From assembly GCA_026991755.1 (NCBI GenBank), contig JALXAX010000160.1:1-43069 (forward strand): 43,069 nt of DNA, read 5' to 3'. Within the stretch, counting starts at the first letter, position 1, and the number at the start of each line of letters is the position of its first letter. The notes under the pieces were generated by a model. The model made no database searches. It worked only from the letters and a program-made list of their open reading frames with translations, and had not been told where the DNA came from. Both the position numbers and the translations under genes were made by a program. Positions 25,529-34,743 of this stretch are shown here, piece by piece. Source of the stretch: Thiotrichaceae bacterium (lineage in GTDB: Bacteria > Pseudomonadota > Gammaproteobacteria > Thiotrichales > Thiotrichaceae).

Positions 25529-26710
25529 TTATCCTTTTGCGCGTGCTTCAAGCATAGCAACTACAGGTAACTCTTTGCCTTCTAAAAACTCAAGGAATGA
25601 ACCACCACCAGTAGAGATATAAGAAACTTTATCTGCAATATCATACTTATCAACAGCGGCTAGTGTGTCTCCACCTCCAGCAACCGAGAATGCATCTGAT
25701 TCTGCAATGGCTAGTGATATTTCTTTTGTGCCATTACCGAACTGATCAAACTCGAATACGCCAACAGGGCCATTCCAAACAATCGTTCCTGCATTTTTAA
25801 TCACTTCACATAGTTCTGCAACTGACTTAGGACCAATATCAAAAATCATGTCATCATCAGAAACATCGGTAACATCCATAGTTGTTGCTTCAGCTGTCTC
25901 GGAAAATTCTTTACCACAAACAACGTCTGTTGGTACTGGAATATCACCGCCGTTAGCTTGTGCCGCTGCTTTTAATTCTTTTGCTGTTTCTACTAAATCT
26001 TCTTCGTATAAAGACTTACCAACATTATGACCTTCTGCCGCAATAAAGGTGTTAGCAATACCGCCACCTACGATTAACTGATCAACCACTTTTGAAAGTG
26101 AATCAAGCACGGTGAGTTTTGTAGAAACTTTAGCTCCACCCACTAGCGCAACCATTGGACGAGCTGGGTTATCAAGTGCTTTACCCAATGCTTCTAATTC
26201 ACCCGCAAGTAATGGGCCTGCTGCAGCGGTAGGTGCAAATTGACCTGCGCCGTGTGTTGAAGCTTGAGCACGATGCGCTGTACCAAATGCATCCATGACA
26301 TAAACATCACATAGTGCAGCGTACTGCTTTGATAGCGCTTCGTCGTTAGCTTTTTCGCCTTCATTGAAACGTACGTTTTCTAGCAATACCACATCACCAT
26401 TATTTAACTCTGGCGAGTTATCAAGATAATCCGTAATTAGTTTTACCTCTTTACCTAGTAGTCCACCTAGATGTGAAGCTACTGGAGCTAGTGAAAACTG
26501 TTCTTCTGGAGATCCTTCTGTCGGACGACCCAAATGAGACATGATCATCACCTGTGCGCCTGCTGCAACTAATGTTTCAATGGAAGGCATTGAAGCACGA
26601 ATACGCTTATCTGAGCTTACTTTGCCATCTTTGATAGGTACGTTTAAGTCTTGGCGAATAAGAACACGCTTACCAGCGAGATCGAGATCGGTCATCTTGA
26701 TTACAGACAT
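25529..26710 (-). CDS. pgk: Phosphoglycerate kinase
   Basis: The enzyme catalyses 1,3-bisphosphoglycerate plus ADP to 3-phosphoglycerate plus ATP. Motifs are [90 protein letters not shown] and the C-terminal [17 protein letters not shown]. 393 residues, usual length. AGGAGTT precedes the ATG by about 8 nt. It lies between gap and pyk on the same strand; the 314-bp gap to gap contains a GC-rich repeat. Confidence 0.96.
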   Translation of the reverse strand: MSVIKMTDLDLAGKRVLIRQDLNVPIKDGKVSSDKRIRASMPSIETLVAAGAQVMIMSHLGRPTEGSPEEQFSLAPVASHLGGLLGKEVKLITDYLDNSPELNNGDVVLLENVRFNEGEKANDEALSKQYAALCDVYVMDAFGTAHRAQASTHGAGQFAPTAAAGPLLAGELEALGKALDNPARPMVALVGGAKVSTKLTVLDSLSKVVDQLIVGGGIANTFIAAEGHNVGKSLYEEDLVETAKELKAAAQANGGDIPVPTDVVCGKEFSETAEATTMDVTDVSDDDMIFDIGPKSVAELCEVIKNAGTIVWNGPVGVFEFDQFGNGTKEISLAIAESDAFSVAGGGDTLAAVDKYDIADKVSYISTGGGSFLEFLEGKELPVVAMLEARAKG

Positions 26711-27024
26711 GGATGGAACTCCTTAATATTTTAGATTCATTAAATGAAAGTACTGATGGATACAGGAGGTATTAGCAGTAGTTTTATTGAATAAATCTTT
26801 GGGTTGTGAGTAGTTAAATTGTTAAGTATTTTCTGAGTCGTATTTCTTTCAAATGGATGAAAAGTAGAATGGGGGTGAATGACTAGCAAGGTGCCAGATA
26901 TTCAACCCCACCCCAGCCCTCCCCTTGAAAAAGGGAGGGAGTATTCGTGCTAGCTCTGATCCAATTAAGTAAACTAACTGGCTCAGATCTCTTCTAGCTG
27001 TTGCTAAAAGATAAGCTATGCTTG
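26711..27024. other. Intergenic region between pgk and gap
   Basis: No gene is seen. It contains one copy of the CCCCACCCCAGCCCTCCCC repeat (26906-26940), which folds on itself through CCCTCCCCTT/AAGGGAGGG. The remainder is AT-rich without recognised motifs. Confidence 0.55.
26906..26940. repeat. CCCCACCCCAGCCCTCCCC-type dispersed repeat
   Basis: CCCCACCCCAGCCCTCCCCT followed by TGAAAAAGGGAGGGA forms a hairpin. Two further copies in opposite orientation lie between metK and ahcY. This type of repeat is common in intergenic regions of many bacteria. Confidence 0.7.
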
Positions 27025-28026
27025 TTAAGCTGCTACGTGCTCAACTAGACGAAGCATGTTACACGTATAGCCATACTCGTTGTCGTACCAAGATACTACT
27101 TTAACGAATGTGTCATCTAGTGCAATACCTGCGCCTGCATCAAAGATTGAAGATGCGCTGATACCACGGAAGTCAGAAGATACAACCTTCTCATCTGTGT
27201 ACTGAAGCGTACCTTTAAGGCCGCCTTCAGAAGCATCTTTGATAGCTGAACAAATTTCTTCATAAGTTGCTGGCTTATCTAGCTCACACGTTAGGTCAAC
27301 TACTGATACGTCAACTGAAGGAATACGGAAAGCCATTCCTGTTAGTTTGCCGTTAAGCTCTGGAAGTACTACACCAACCGCTTTAGCTGCACCTGTTGAT
27401 GATGGGATGATGTTCTCAAATACAGAACGTCCACCACGCCAGTCTTTCATTGAAGGACCGTCAACTGTCTTCTGTGTAGCTGTTGATGCATGTACAGTAG
27501 TCATAAGACCACGCTTTAAGCCCCAGTTATCATTGATAACTTTAGCAATTGGCGCTAAACAGTTAGTAGTACAAGAAGCGGCAGATACAATATCTTGACC
27601 GTCATAATCGTTGTGGTTTACACCATAAACGAACATGGGGCCACCATCTTTACAAGGAGCTGATTGAACTACTTTCTTAGCCCCTGCTGTGATGTGTGCT
27701 TGACAGCTTTCTTGAGTTAAGAAGAAACCAGTACAATCAATAACAAGCTCTGCACCTACTTCGTCCCATTTAAGATCCGCAGGATCACGCTCAGCAGTGA
27801 TACGAATTTTGTTGCCGTCAACAGTGAAAGAAGTGTCATCTACGTCAGATATTTCACCGTCGAAACGTCCGTGAGCCGTATCGTACTTAAGCATGTATGC
27901 TAAATAATCATTCTCAAGCAGGTCATTGATACCTACTACTTCTAATGAAGGGAAATCTTTTTTGATGGCACGAAAAACCATACGTCCAATACGCCCAAAA
28001 CCGTTAATTCCAACTTTTGTTGTCAT
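27025..28026 (-). CDS. gap: Glyceraldehyde-3-phosphate dehydrogenase, type I
   Basis: The NAD(P)-dependent enzyme oxidises glyceraldehyde 3-phosphate to 1,3-bisphosphoglycerate. Motifs are [17 protein letters not shown] (nucleotide binding), [12 protein letters not shown] with the catalytic Cys, [26 protein letters not shown], and the C-terminal [16 protein letters not shown]. 333 residues. AGGAGAC lies about 6 nt before the ATG. It sits between tkt and pgk. Type I enzymes in autotrophs serve both glycolysis and the Calvin cycle, but the window holds no RuBisCO or phosphoribulokinase gene to decide. Confidence 0.97.
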   Translation of the reverse strand: MTTKVGINGFGRIGRMVFRAIKKDFPSLEVVGINDLLENDYLAYMLKYDTAHGRFDGEISDVDDTSFTVDGNKIRITAERDPADLKWDEVGAELVIDCTGFFLTQESCQAHITAGAKKVVQSAPCKDGGPMFVYGVNHNDYDGQDIVSAASCTTNCLAPIAKVINDNWGLKRGLMTTVHASTATQKTVDGPSMKDWRGGRSVFENIIPSSTGAAKAVGVVLPELNGKLTGMAFRIPSVDVSVVDLTCELDKPATYEEICSAIKDASEGGLKGTLQYTDEKVVSSDFRGISASSIFDAGAGIALDDTFVKVVSWYDNEYGYTCNMLRLVEHVAA

Positions 28027-28068
28027 TGTATGTCTCCTAAGTTAATAATAATTTTATCGAATGTTTTT

Positions 28069-28186
28069 GACTGCTTAGACTGCTCTTAATGCGCGTCAGT
28101 TCAAGGCGGAAAATATGAGCTTACCAATGTAAGTGATTATTTTACCAACGAAGAAATGACGTGCAGTAAGGGTGAGCTAAGTAGTT
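28069..28186. repeat. Imperfect inverted repeat between gap and tkt
   Basis: The arms 28069-28098 and 28157-28186 pair at roughly 22 of 30 positions (ends GACTGCTTAG and CTAAGTAGTT, inner ends GCGCGTCA and TGACGTGC). It could be another MITE-like insertion or a structured leader of gap. Confidence 0.5.
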
Positions 28187-28190
28187 AAAA

Positions 28191-30200
28191 TTATGCTACT
28201 TCGTTGATAGCCGCTGCTACTGCGTCTGTAGTAATACCGAAGTATTCAAACAGCTCTGGCGCTGGCGCTGACTCACCGAAGGTGCTCATACCAATCACTT
28301 TGCCGTTCATACCTACGTATTTCCACCAGCCATCCATGATCGCTGCTTCAACTGCCACACGTGCAGTCACTGCTGCTGGAAGTACTGACTCTTTGTAAGC
28401 ATCGTCTTGCTGTTCAAACACTTCAACAGAAGGCATTGAAACAACACGAACTTTCTTGTCAGAAGCTTCAGCTGCTTCCATCGCAAGAGACACTTCAGAA
28501 CCCGTAGCCATAACGATAACGTCTGGTGTTCCGTCTGTATCTTTAAGGATATAACCCCCTTTTTCGATATTAGCGATCTGCTCAGCATCACGCTTCTGGA
28601 AAGGTAGGTTCTGGCGAGAGAATACCAACGTAGAAGGACGTGTATCATTTTTGATAGCATCTTTCCATGCAACAGCTGTTTCTACCGTATCACAAGGTCT
28701 CCAAAGCGCCATATTAGGAATCATACGCAATGTTGGGATTTGCTCAACACACTGGTGAGTCGGGCCATCTTCACCCAAACCGATTGAATCGTGCGTGTAA
28801 ACGAAGATAGTACGAATCTTCATCAATGCAGCCATGCGTAGCGCGTTACGTGCGTACTCAGAGAACATTAGGAAAGTCGCACCGTAAGGCATTAAACCAC
28901 CGTGAAGTGTTACGCCATTCATGATGGCTGACATACCAAACTCACGAACACCGTAAGAAATGTAGTTGCCTGCAAAGTTCATATCAGCAGAACCGTGATC
29001 GTCATTGATACGAACTGACTTATCGTTGAAGGTATTGTTTGATGGTGAAAGGTCAGCCGAACCGCCTAAGAACTCAGGAAGCATAGGAGCAAAACCGTTT
29101 AGAGCACCTTTAGAGGCAACACGTGTTGCAGGAGACTCTTCTTTAGCATTAACTTCTGCGATAAATTTGTTAGCTTGCTCTTCGAAATCTGCAGGAAGAT
29201 CACCCGCCATACGACGAGTAAACTCAGCAGCTTCTTCTGGGAAAGCTGCGGTATAAGCTGCGAACTTTTCATTCCAGGCCGCTTCTTTTGCTTGACCTGC
29301 TTCTTTAGCATCCCAACCAGCGTAAATATCATCAGGTATTTCAAACGGAGCGTGATCCCAACCCATGTTTTTACGTGCATCAGCAAGAGCTGTCTCGCCT
29401 AGTGCTTCACCGTGGATGTTGTGCCCGCCTTCTTTCTTCTCGCCAGCTGTACCGATGCCTTTACCAATGATTGTTTTACAGCAGATCAATGAAGGCTTAT
29501 CAGAAGCGATTGCTGCTTCAGTAGCTGCTTTAATAGCATCCGCATCGTGACCGTCGACAGATTGTACGTGCCAGTTAGAAGCTTCAAAACGCTTTGGTGT
29601 ATCATCAGCAAACCAACCATCAACGTTGCCGTCGATAGAGATGTTGTTGTCGTCGTAGAAACAGATTAGTTTGCTAAGACCAAAAGAACCCGCAAGAGAA
29701 ATCGCTTCTTGAGAGATACCTTCCATTAAACAACCATCGCCCAAGAACACATAAGTTTTGTGGTCTACGATTTCGTGGCCATCTTTATTAAACTGTGCTG
29801 CCATTACTTTTTCAGCTAGTGCAAAACCTACTGCATTAGTAATACCCTGACCTAGTGGGCCAGTAGTAGTTTCGATACCAGGTGCATAACCGTACTCAGG
29901 GTGACCTGGAGTCTTTGAATGTAGTTTACGGAAGCTTTTAAGATCATCAGTAGTAAGATCGTAACCCGTTAAATGAAGTACCGAGTAAGGTAGCATTGAA
30001 CCATGTCCGTTTGACATGATGAAACGATCGCGATCAGCCCAATTTGGATTCGTTGGGTTGTGATTCATAAAATCGTTATATAGAACCTCGGCGATATCCG
30101 CCATGCCCATAGGCGCCCCTGGGTGACCAGAGTTAGGAATTTGTACAGCATCCATGGTAAGTGCACGGATAGCATTGGCCAGTTCGTTGCGTGATGGCAT
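28191..30200 (-). CDS. tkt: Transketolase
   Basis: The thiamine-diphosphate enzyme transfers two-carbon units between sugar phosphates. Motifs are [45 protein letters not shown], the ThDP-binding [20 protein letters not shown] with DDNNISIDG, then [15 protein letters not shown] in the pyrimidine domain, and [15 protein letters not shown] near the end. 669 residues, full length. AGGAGAC lies a few bases upstream of the ATG. It is the first gene of the minus-strand carbon cluster and is divergent from metK. Confidence 0.97.
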   Translation of the reverse strand: MPSRNELANAIRALTMDAVQIPNSGHPGAPMGMADIAEVLYNDFMNHNPTNPNWADRDRFIMSNGHGSMLPYSVLHLTGYDLTTDDLKSFRKLHSKTPGHPEYGYAPGIETTTGPLGQGITNAVGFALAEKVMAAQFNKDGHEIVDHKTYVFLGDGCLMEGISQEAISLAGSFGLSKLICFYDDNNISIDGNVDGWFADDTPKRFEASNWHVQSVDGHDADAIKAATEAAIASDKPSLICCKTIIGKGIGTAGEKKEGGHNIHGEALGETALADARKNMGWDHAPFEIPDDIYAGWDAKEAGQAKEAAWNEKFAAYTAAFPEEAAEFTRRMAGDLPADFEEQANKFIAEVNAKEESPATRVASKGALNGFAPMLPEFLGGSADLSPSNNTFNDKSVRINDDHGSADMNFAGNYISYGVREFGMSAIMNGVTLHGGLMPYGATFLMFSEYARNALRMAALMKIRTIFVYTHDSIGLGEDGPTHQCVEQIPTLRMIPNMALWRPCDTVETAVAWKDAIKNDTRPSTLVFSRQNLPFQKRDAEQIANIEKGGYILKDTDGTPDVIVMATGSEVSLAMEAAEASDKKVRVVSMPSVEVFEQQDDAYKESVLPAAVTARVAVEAAIMDGWWKYVGMNGKVIGMSTFGESAPAPELFEYFGITTDAVAAAINEVA

Positions 30201-30690
30201 TTATTTGTCTCCTATGATTTTGAACAGTATTTACTGACCTTAGATAATAACTACTCGATGAACGCGATGAACATGCTATAGCTAAGAGGCCAGAACTGAA
30301 GAATGTAAAACATCTATAAACTCTGTAGATTATTAATTCACAAAGAACTTATAGAAATTTTACATCACGTTTCAGTCTGTTTTTTCTGTATCTGTTTAGC
30401 ATTCGACTTTAGCCCTAAAACTAGCCCGAAAACTGTGACTATCCACAAAAGTCGTTCAGCTTATATGAAATCGCCTTTATTGGGTAGCGGTAATTTGCAA
30501 AACGGAAGCTGAACCGAAACATAACACTGTGTAATTGATGCTCAGTAACAGAACCTCAAAAAAGCGGCTAAAGTTATCTTAATTTAAAAAAGGGACTGGT
30601 TTTTATTTCCACTTTGCTGTAAATTGCCACACCACTTTTTAGCTAAATCACTACTTATTTAATTTTAAATTGATTTGGCGATCATTATAT
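30201..30690. other. Divergent promoter region of tkt and metK
   Basis: No gene is seen. The stretch must contain the tkt promoter on the minus strand and the metK promoter on the plus strand. TTATAT at 30685-30690 could be a -10 for the metK transcript just ahead of the riboswitch, but I see no convincing -35. Confidence 0.5.
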
Positions 30691-30696
30691 CGGAGG

Positions 30697-30770
30697 TTCT
30701 GAGGAGCGTTGCGATCACATTGGCTTATGTGACCAGGCTCAGAATTATTCAATCCGAAGCAACGGCGCTC
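30697..30770 (+). promoter_or_regulatory. S-adenosylhomocysteine (SAH) riboswitch
   Basis: The conserved blocks of the SAH aptamer are all visible: CTGAGGAGCGTTGC, then AGGCTCAG and GCAACGGCGCTC. P1 is TTCTGAG (30697-30703) with CTCAGAA (30738-30744). P2 is TCACAT with ATGTGA (30715-30720, 30727-30732). GAGCG/CGCTC (30704-30708, 30766-30770) and TTGC/GCAA (30709-30712, 30759-30762) pair across to form the remaining helix and pseudoknot. The family turns genes on when SAH accumulates. The aptamer ends about 15 nt before the AAGGAG of metK, so control of translation start is plausible. Confidence 0.93.
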
Positions 30771-30796
30771 AGTCATATTTCTTAAGGAGAAATTTA

Positions 30797-31951
30797 ATGG
30801 CTGAGAGTCATCTCTTTACATCTGAATCTGTATCTGCTGGTCATCCCGACAAAATGGCAGATCAAATCTCTGACGGCATCCTCGATGCTATCCTCGAACA
30901 AGACACTGAAGCACGTGTAGCCTGTGAGACTATGGTTAAAACGGGTATGGTTGTGTTGGCTGGTGAAGTTACTACTAGCGCAGTTATCGATTATGAAGGC
31001 ATCGTTCGTGATGTCGTTAATGACATTGGTTACAATTCATCTGATATCGGTTTTGATGGTTCATCTTGCGCAGTACTTAACGCGCTAGGTCAACAATCAC
31101 CTGATATCGCCATGGGCGTTGATCGTGCTGATAAAGAGTCACAAGGCGCTGGAGACCAGGGCTTAATGTTTGGTTATGCAAGCAACGAAACTGATGTTTT
31201 AATGCCTGCACCTATTACCTATTCTCATCGTTTGGTCGCTAAGCAAGCTGAGCTTATGAAATCTGGCAAGCTGGATTTCTTACGCCCTGATGCAAAAAGT
31301 CAGGTTACTTTCCGCTATGAAAATAACAAGCCTGTTGCGATTGATGCGGTAGTGCTTTCTACACAACACAATCCTGATATTGCCTTACCTGATCTTCAAG
31401 CAGCTATTTTGGAAGAGGTGATTAAACCTGTACTTCCTGCTGAATGGCTTAATGCCGATACCAAGTATCACATCAATCCAACGGGAAACTTCGTTATCGG
31501 TGGCCCTGTAGGCGATTGTGGTTTAACAGGCCGTAAGATTATCGTTGATACCTACGGTGGTATGGCACGCCACGGTGGTGGTGCATTCTCTGGTAAAGAC
31601 CCTTCAAAGGTTGACCGTTCTGCGGCTTACGCTGGGCGCTATGTAGCTAAGAATATTGTTGCTGCTGGTCTGGCTGATCGTTGTGAGATCCAAATCTCTT
31701 ATGCGATTGGTGTAGCTGAACCCACCTCTATCTCTATTGACACGTTTGGAACAGGCAAAGTTGATGATTCTAAAATCGAAGCTTTGGTTCGTGAGCACTT
31801 TGACTTACGTCCTTATGGCATCGTAACCATGCTTGACCTACTTCAACCTATCTATCGCAACACAGCGGCTTACGGTCACTTTGGACGTGATGATCTTGAT
31901 CTTCCTTGGGAAAAGACAGATAAGGCGGATGCATTGAAGGCTTCTGTATAA
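30797..31951 (+). CDS. metK: S-adenosylmethionine synthetase
   Basis: The enzyme makes S-adenosylmethionine from methionine and ATP. Motifs are [51 protein letters not shown] (P-loop-like) and the C-terminal [17 protein letters not shown]. 384 residues, the same as E. coli. AAGGAG precedes the ATG at good spacing. It is the first gene behind the SAH riboswitch and is followed by ahcY. The SAM maker and the SAH remover therefore appear to share control by SAH. Confidence 0.97.
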   Translation: MAESHLFTSESVSAGHPDKMADQISDGILDAILEQDTEARVACETMVKTGMVVLAGEVTTSAVIDYEGIVRDVVNDIGYNSSDIGFDGSSCAVLNALGQQSPDIAMGVDRADKESQGAGDQGLMFGYASNETDVLMPAPITYSHRLVAKQAELMKSGKLDFLRPDAKSQVTFRYENNKPVAIDAVVLSTQHNPDIALPDLQAAILEEVIKPVLPAEWLNADTKYHINPTGNFVIGGPVGDCGLTGRKIIVDTYGGMARHGGGAFSGKDPSKVDRSAAYAGRYVAKNIVAAGLADRCEIQISYAIGVAEPTSISIDTFGTGKVDDSKIEALVREHFDLRPYGIVTMLDLLQPIYRNTAAYGHFGRDDLDLPWEKTDKADALKASV

Positions 31952-31970
31952 AAAACACATGCATCTTGTT

Positions 31971-32078
31971 CCCTCCCCTTAGCAAGGGGAGGGTTAGGGT
32001 GGGGATAGATTGTTGAATCTTGCAAGATTCAACCCATTTACACCCCCACCCCAGCCCTCCCCCTTTAAGGGGGAGGGA
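31971..32078. repeat. Paired inverted GC-rich repeats between metK and ahcY
   Basis: CCCTCCCCTT...AGGGTGGGG (31971-32004) is inverted relative to CCCCACCCCAGCCCTCCCCC (32044-32078). Between them lies a perfect palindrome, GTTGAATCT-TGCA-AGATTCAAC (32012-32033). The whole could fold into one large hairpin and may affect readthrough from metK to ahcY. Confidence 0.75.
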
Positions 32079-32147
32079 GCTATATGCTAAAGCATATTTT
32101 ATGGTGGTATATATAACCCACCTACTTAAAATTTTAGGAATAAACAA

Positions 32148-33548
32148 ATGACAAACAACACTGACTACATCGTAGCCGACATCACGCTAGCGGATTGGGG
32201 ACGTAAAGAACTCAACATCGCTGAAAATGAAATGCCTGGTCTTATGGCACTACGTGCTAAGCACGCCGATGACAAACCTTTAACAGGCGCACGTATCGCT
32301 GGTTCCTTACACATGACTATCCAAACCGCTGTTTTAATCGAAACATTAACTGCGTTAGGTGCAGAAGTACGTTGGGCATCATGTAATATCTTCTCTACTC
32401 AAGATCACGCAGCAGCGGCAATCGCAGCATCTGGCGTTCCTGTTTTCGCTACAAAAGGTGAGACTTTAGATGAGTACTGGGATTACGCTCATAAAATCTT
32501 TGATTGGCATGACGGCGGCACACCTAACATGATCCTTGATGATGGTGGCGACGCTACTATGCTTATCGAATTAGGTACTAAAGCAGAGTCGGATATTTCT
32601 GTTCTAGATAACCCAGAGAGCGAAGAAGAAGTAGCACTATACAAATCAATCAAAGCAAAGCTTGAGACTGATCCAACCTGGTACTCAAATATCCGTCCAA
32701 ACATCAAGGGTGTAACGGAAGAGACTACAACAGGCGTTCATCGTTTATATGAAATGGCTAAAGAAGGTTCTTTAATCTACCCAGCTATTAACGTAAACGA
32801 TTCTGTTACTAAATCTAAATTCGATAATCTTTATGGCTGTCGTGAATCACTAGTTGACGGTATTAAACGTGCAACTGACGTGATGATTGCAGGTAAAATC
32901 GCAGTAGTACTTGGCTACGGTGACGTAGGAAAAGGTTGTGCGCAATCGCTGCGTGGATTAGGTGCAACCGTCTGGATTACTGAAATTGATCCTATCTGTG
33001 CACTACAAGCGTCCATGGAAGGCTATCGCGTTGTCACAATGGATGATGTTGCTAGCCAAGCTGACATCTTCGTAACAGCCACGGGCAACTTCCACGTTAT
33101 TACTGAAGAACACATGCTACAGATGAAGCATGAAACTATCGTGTGTAATATCGGTCACTTCGATAACGAAATCGACGTTGCAGGTATGGAAAAGTACGAG
33201 TGGGAAGAAGTGAAACCACAGGTTGATCACATTAAACTTCCAAGCGGTAACAGCATCTTGTTACTAGCTCAAGGTCGTTTAGTTAACTTGGGTTGTGCAA
33301 CAGGCCACCCTAGCTTCGTCATGTCTAACTCGTTCACTAACCAAGTATTAGCACAGATCGAATTATTCGTTGATGGCGACAAGTATGAAAACCAGGTTTA
33401 CATGCTTCCTAAATCACTAGACGAAGAAGTAGCACGTTTACACCTTGAAAAGATCGGTGCGAACCTGACTGAGCTTACGGACTATCAAGCTAACTATATT
33501 AGTGTTGATAAGAATGGCCCTTACAAGGTTGAGCATTACCGTTACTAA
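32148..33548 (+). CDS. ahcY: Adenosylhomocysteinase (SAH hydrolase)
   Basis: The NAD-containing enzyme splits SAH into adenosine and homocysteine. Motifs are [59 protein letters not shown], the NAD-binding [46 protein letters not shown] and the C-terminal [12 protein letters not shown]. 466 residues, the longer bacterial form with the extra loop. AGGA lies about 8 nt before the ATG. It is downstream of metK and the SAH riboswitch. Confidence 0.97.
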   Translation: MTNNTDYIVADITLADWGRKELNIAENEMPGLMALRAKHADDKPLTGARIAGSLHMTIQTAVLIETLTALGAEVRWASCNIFSTQDHAAAAIAASGVPVFATKGETLDEYWDYAHKIFDWHDGGTPNMILDDGGDATMLIELGTKAESDISVLDNPESEEEVALYKSIKAKLETDPTWYSNIRPNIKGVTEETTTGVHRLYEMAKEGSLIYPAINVNDSVTKSKFDNLYGCRESLVDGIKRATDVMIAGKIAVVLGYGDVGKGCAQSLRGLGATVWITEIDPICALQASMEGYRVVTMDDVASQADIFVTATGNFHVITEEHMLQMKHETIVCNIGHFDNEIDVAGMEKYEWEEVKPQVDHIKLPSGNSILLLAQGRLVNLGCATGHPSFVMSNSFTNQVLAQIELFVDGDKYENQVYMLPKSLDEEVARLHLEKIGANLTELTDYQANYISVDKNGPYKVEHYRY

Positions 33549-33553
33549 TTAGT

Positions 33554-33667
33554 ATTAATGGTTTCATATGTATTGGCACATACTCATGGAACCGAGACTT
33601 CAGTCTCGGCTTAACGGGGCTGAAGCCCCGTCTCCAGATGTATGTCATTACTTTTGAAACCATTAAT
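33554..33667. mobile_element. Nested palindromic element after ahcY
   Basis: The outer arms ATTAATGGTTTCA (33554-33566) and TGAAACCATTAAT (33655-33667) are a perfect 13-bp inverted repeat. Inside are CCGAGACTTCAGTCTCGG (33592-33609) and CGGGGCTGAAGCCCCG (33615-33630), each a perfect palindrome. The layout suggests a small non-coding mobile repeat; it may also end the ahcY transcript. Confidence 0.6.
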
Positions 33668-33713
33668 AGTCGTCTTTCAGTCCTATCTGGAATGAAACTA
33701 ACGTCGTACTAAG

Positions 33714-33831
33714 CTAGCTTCCACCTTTCATAAGCATAAGGTTGAAGCTAGTGACCTGCTATTCTCATCCAAATTGAGAATAGCTAAGCAAATTACTTCA
33801 TTGGGTACTGTTGAGGTAGTTTGCTTAGCTA
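33714..33831 (+). promoter_or_regulatory. Structured leader of metF with three hairpins
   Basis: Hairpin 1 is 33714-33751 (CTAGCTTCCACCTT with AAGGTTGAAGCTAG, one mismatch). Hairpin 2 is 33758-33784 (GCTATTCTCA with TGAGAATAGC, perfect). Hairpin 3 is 33781-33831 (TAGCTAAGCAAA with TTTGCTTAGCTA, perfect, plus wobble pairs inside). Hairpins 2 and 3 share bases 33781-33784, so they compete. Hairpin 3 ends about 3 nt before the GGA that is the only ribosome-site candidate for metF. It matches no riboswitch consensus I know. Confidence 0.5.
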
Positions 33832-33846
33832 CATGGAACCATCATC

Positions 33847-34683
33847 ATGAAAAAAACACCACTAAGTTTTGAGTTCTTTCCACCCAAGACAGACAAAGGT
33901 GCAGAAAACCTTCGTACGGTTCGTAACGAACTAGCCACTTTAAACCCTGAATACTTTTCAGTAACCTACGGTGCTGGCGGTTCAACACAGGACTGCACGC
34001 TCAAAACTGTTATTGAGATACAGCAAGAATCTGGCATCGAATCTGCCCCGCACTTGTCATGTGTAGGCTCTAGCCAACAACAAATTCGAGACATCCTAGC
34101 CACCTTCAAAGCAAACGATATTAAGCGCATCGTTGCATTACGTGGCGATTTACCCTCAGGCATGCAAGACATCGGTGAATTTCAATACGCCAACGAGCTA
34201 GTTAGCTTTATTCGCGAAGAAACAGGTGATTACTTTCACATCGAAGTAGCCGCCTACCCAGAAATGCACCCACAGGCACTTAATTTTGAAGCGGATTTAA
34301 ATAACTTTGCCAAAAAGATTAAAGCAGGAAGTAACAGTGCTATCACCCAATATTTTTACAACATTGACGGTTATTTCCGCTTTGTAGATAGCTGTGAAAA
34401 GCTAGGCTTAGATACTCCGATTGTGCCTGGCATTATGCCCATAACCAACTTCACTCAACTTGCCCGTTTCTCTGATGCGACGGGTGCAGAAATCCCCCGT
34501 TGGTTACGCAAGCGCCTTGAAGGCTACGGTGATGACTTAGAGTCCATTGAAAAACTAGGCACCGATTTTGTCTCAGAAATGAGTGCTAAATTACTAGAGC
34601 AAGGTGTGCCAGGACTGCATTTCTACTCCATGAACCGTGTTGAGCCTAGTAAAACAATCTGGGAAAACATTACTGGCAGTTAA
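33847..34683 (+). CDS. metF: 5,10-methylenetetrahydrofolate reductase
   Basis: The FAD enzyme makes 5-methyltetrahydrofolate, the methyl donor for methionine synthesis. Motifs are SFEFFPPKTDKGAENL, FSVTYGAGGSTQD, HLSCVGSSQQQIRDIL, IVALRGDLPSG, the FAD/folate-contacting AAYPEMHPQA, AITQYFYN, PGIMPITNF and the C-terminal GLHFYSMNRVE. 278 residues, close to the roughly 290 of E. coli. It lies about 300 bp after ahcY on the same strand, but the gap carries a palindromic element and a structured leader, so separate control is likely. Confidence 0.96.
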   Translation: MKKTPLSFEFFPPKTDKGAENLRTVRNELATLNPEYFSVTYGAGGSTQDCTLKTVIEIQQESGIESAPHLSCVGSSQQQIRDILATFKANDIKRIVALRGDLPSGMQDIGEFQYANELVSFIREETGDYFHIEVAAYPEMHPQALNFEADLNNFAKKIKAGSNSAITQYFYNIDGYFRFVDSCEKLGLDTPIVPGIMPITNFTQLARFSDATGAEIPRWLRKRLEGYGDDLESIEKLGTDFVSEMSAKLLEQGVPGLHFYSMNRVEPSKTIWENITGS

Positions 34684-34699
34684 CTTTTTAGCTTATATA

Positions 34700-34720
34700 T
34701 TCTCCTCTTTTCAAGAGGAG
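34700..34720. terminator. Hairpin between convergent metF and kinase genes
   Basis: CTCCTCTT and AAGAGGAG form a perfect 8-bp stem around TTC-like loop bases between the two stop codons. No T-run follows directly, so terminator function is only suggested by position. Confidence 0.4.
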
Positions 34721-34743
34721 CACAATATCAATATAAAATACCC

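Noticed and set aside
22553..30200. Calvin-cycle operon
   Set aside because: The genes are compatible with it, but RuBisCO and phosphoribulokinase are absent from the window, so only central carbon metabolism can be claimed.
30697..30770. SAM riboswitch in front of metK
   Set aside because: The conserved blocks and pairing match the SAH aptamer and not the SAM-I or SAM-II layout.
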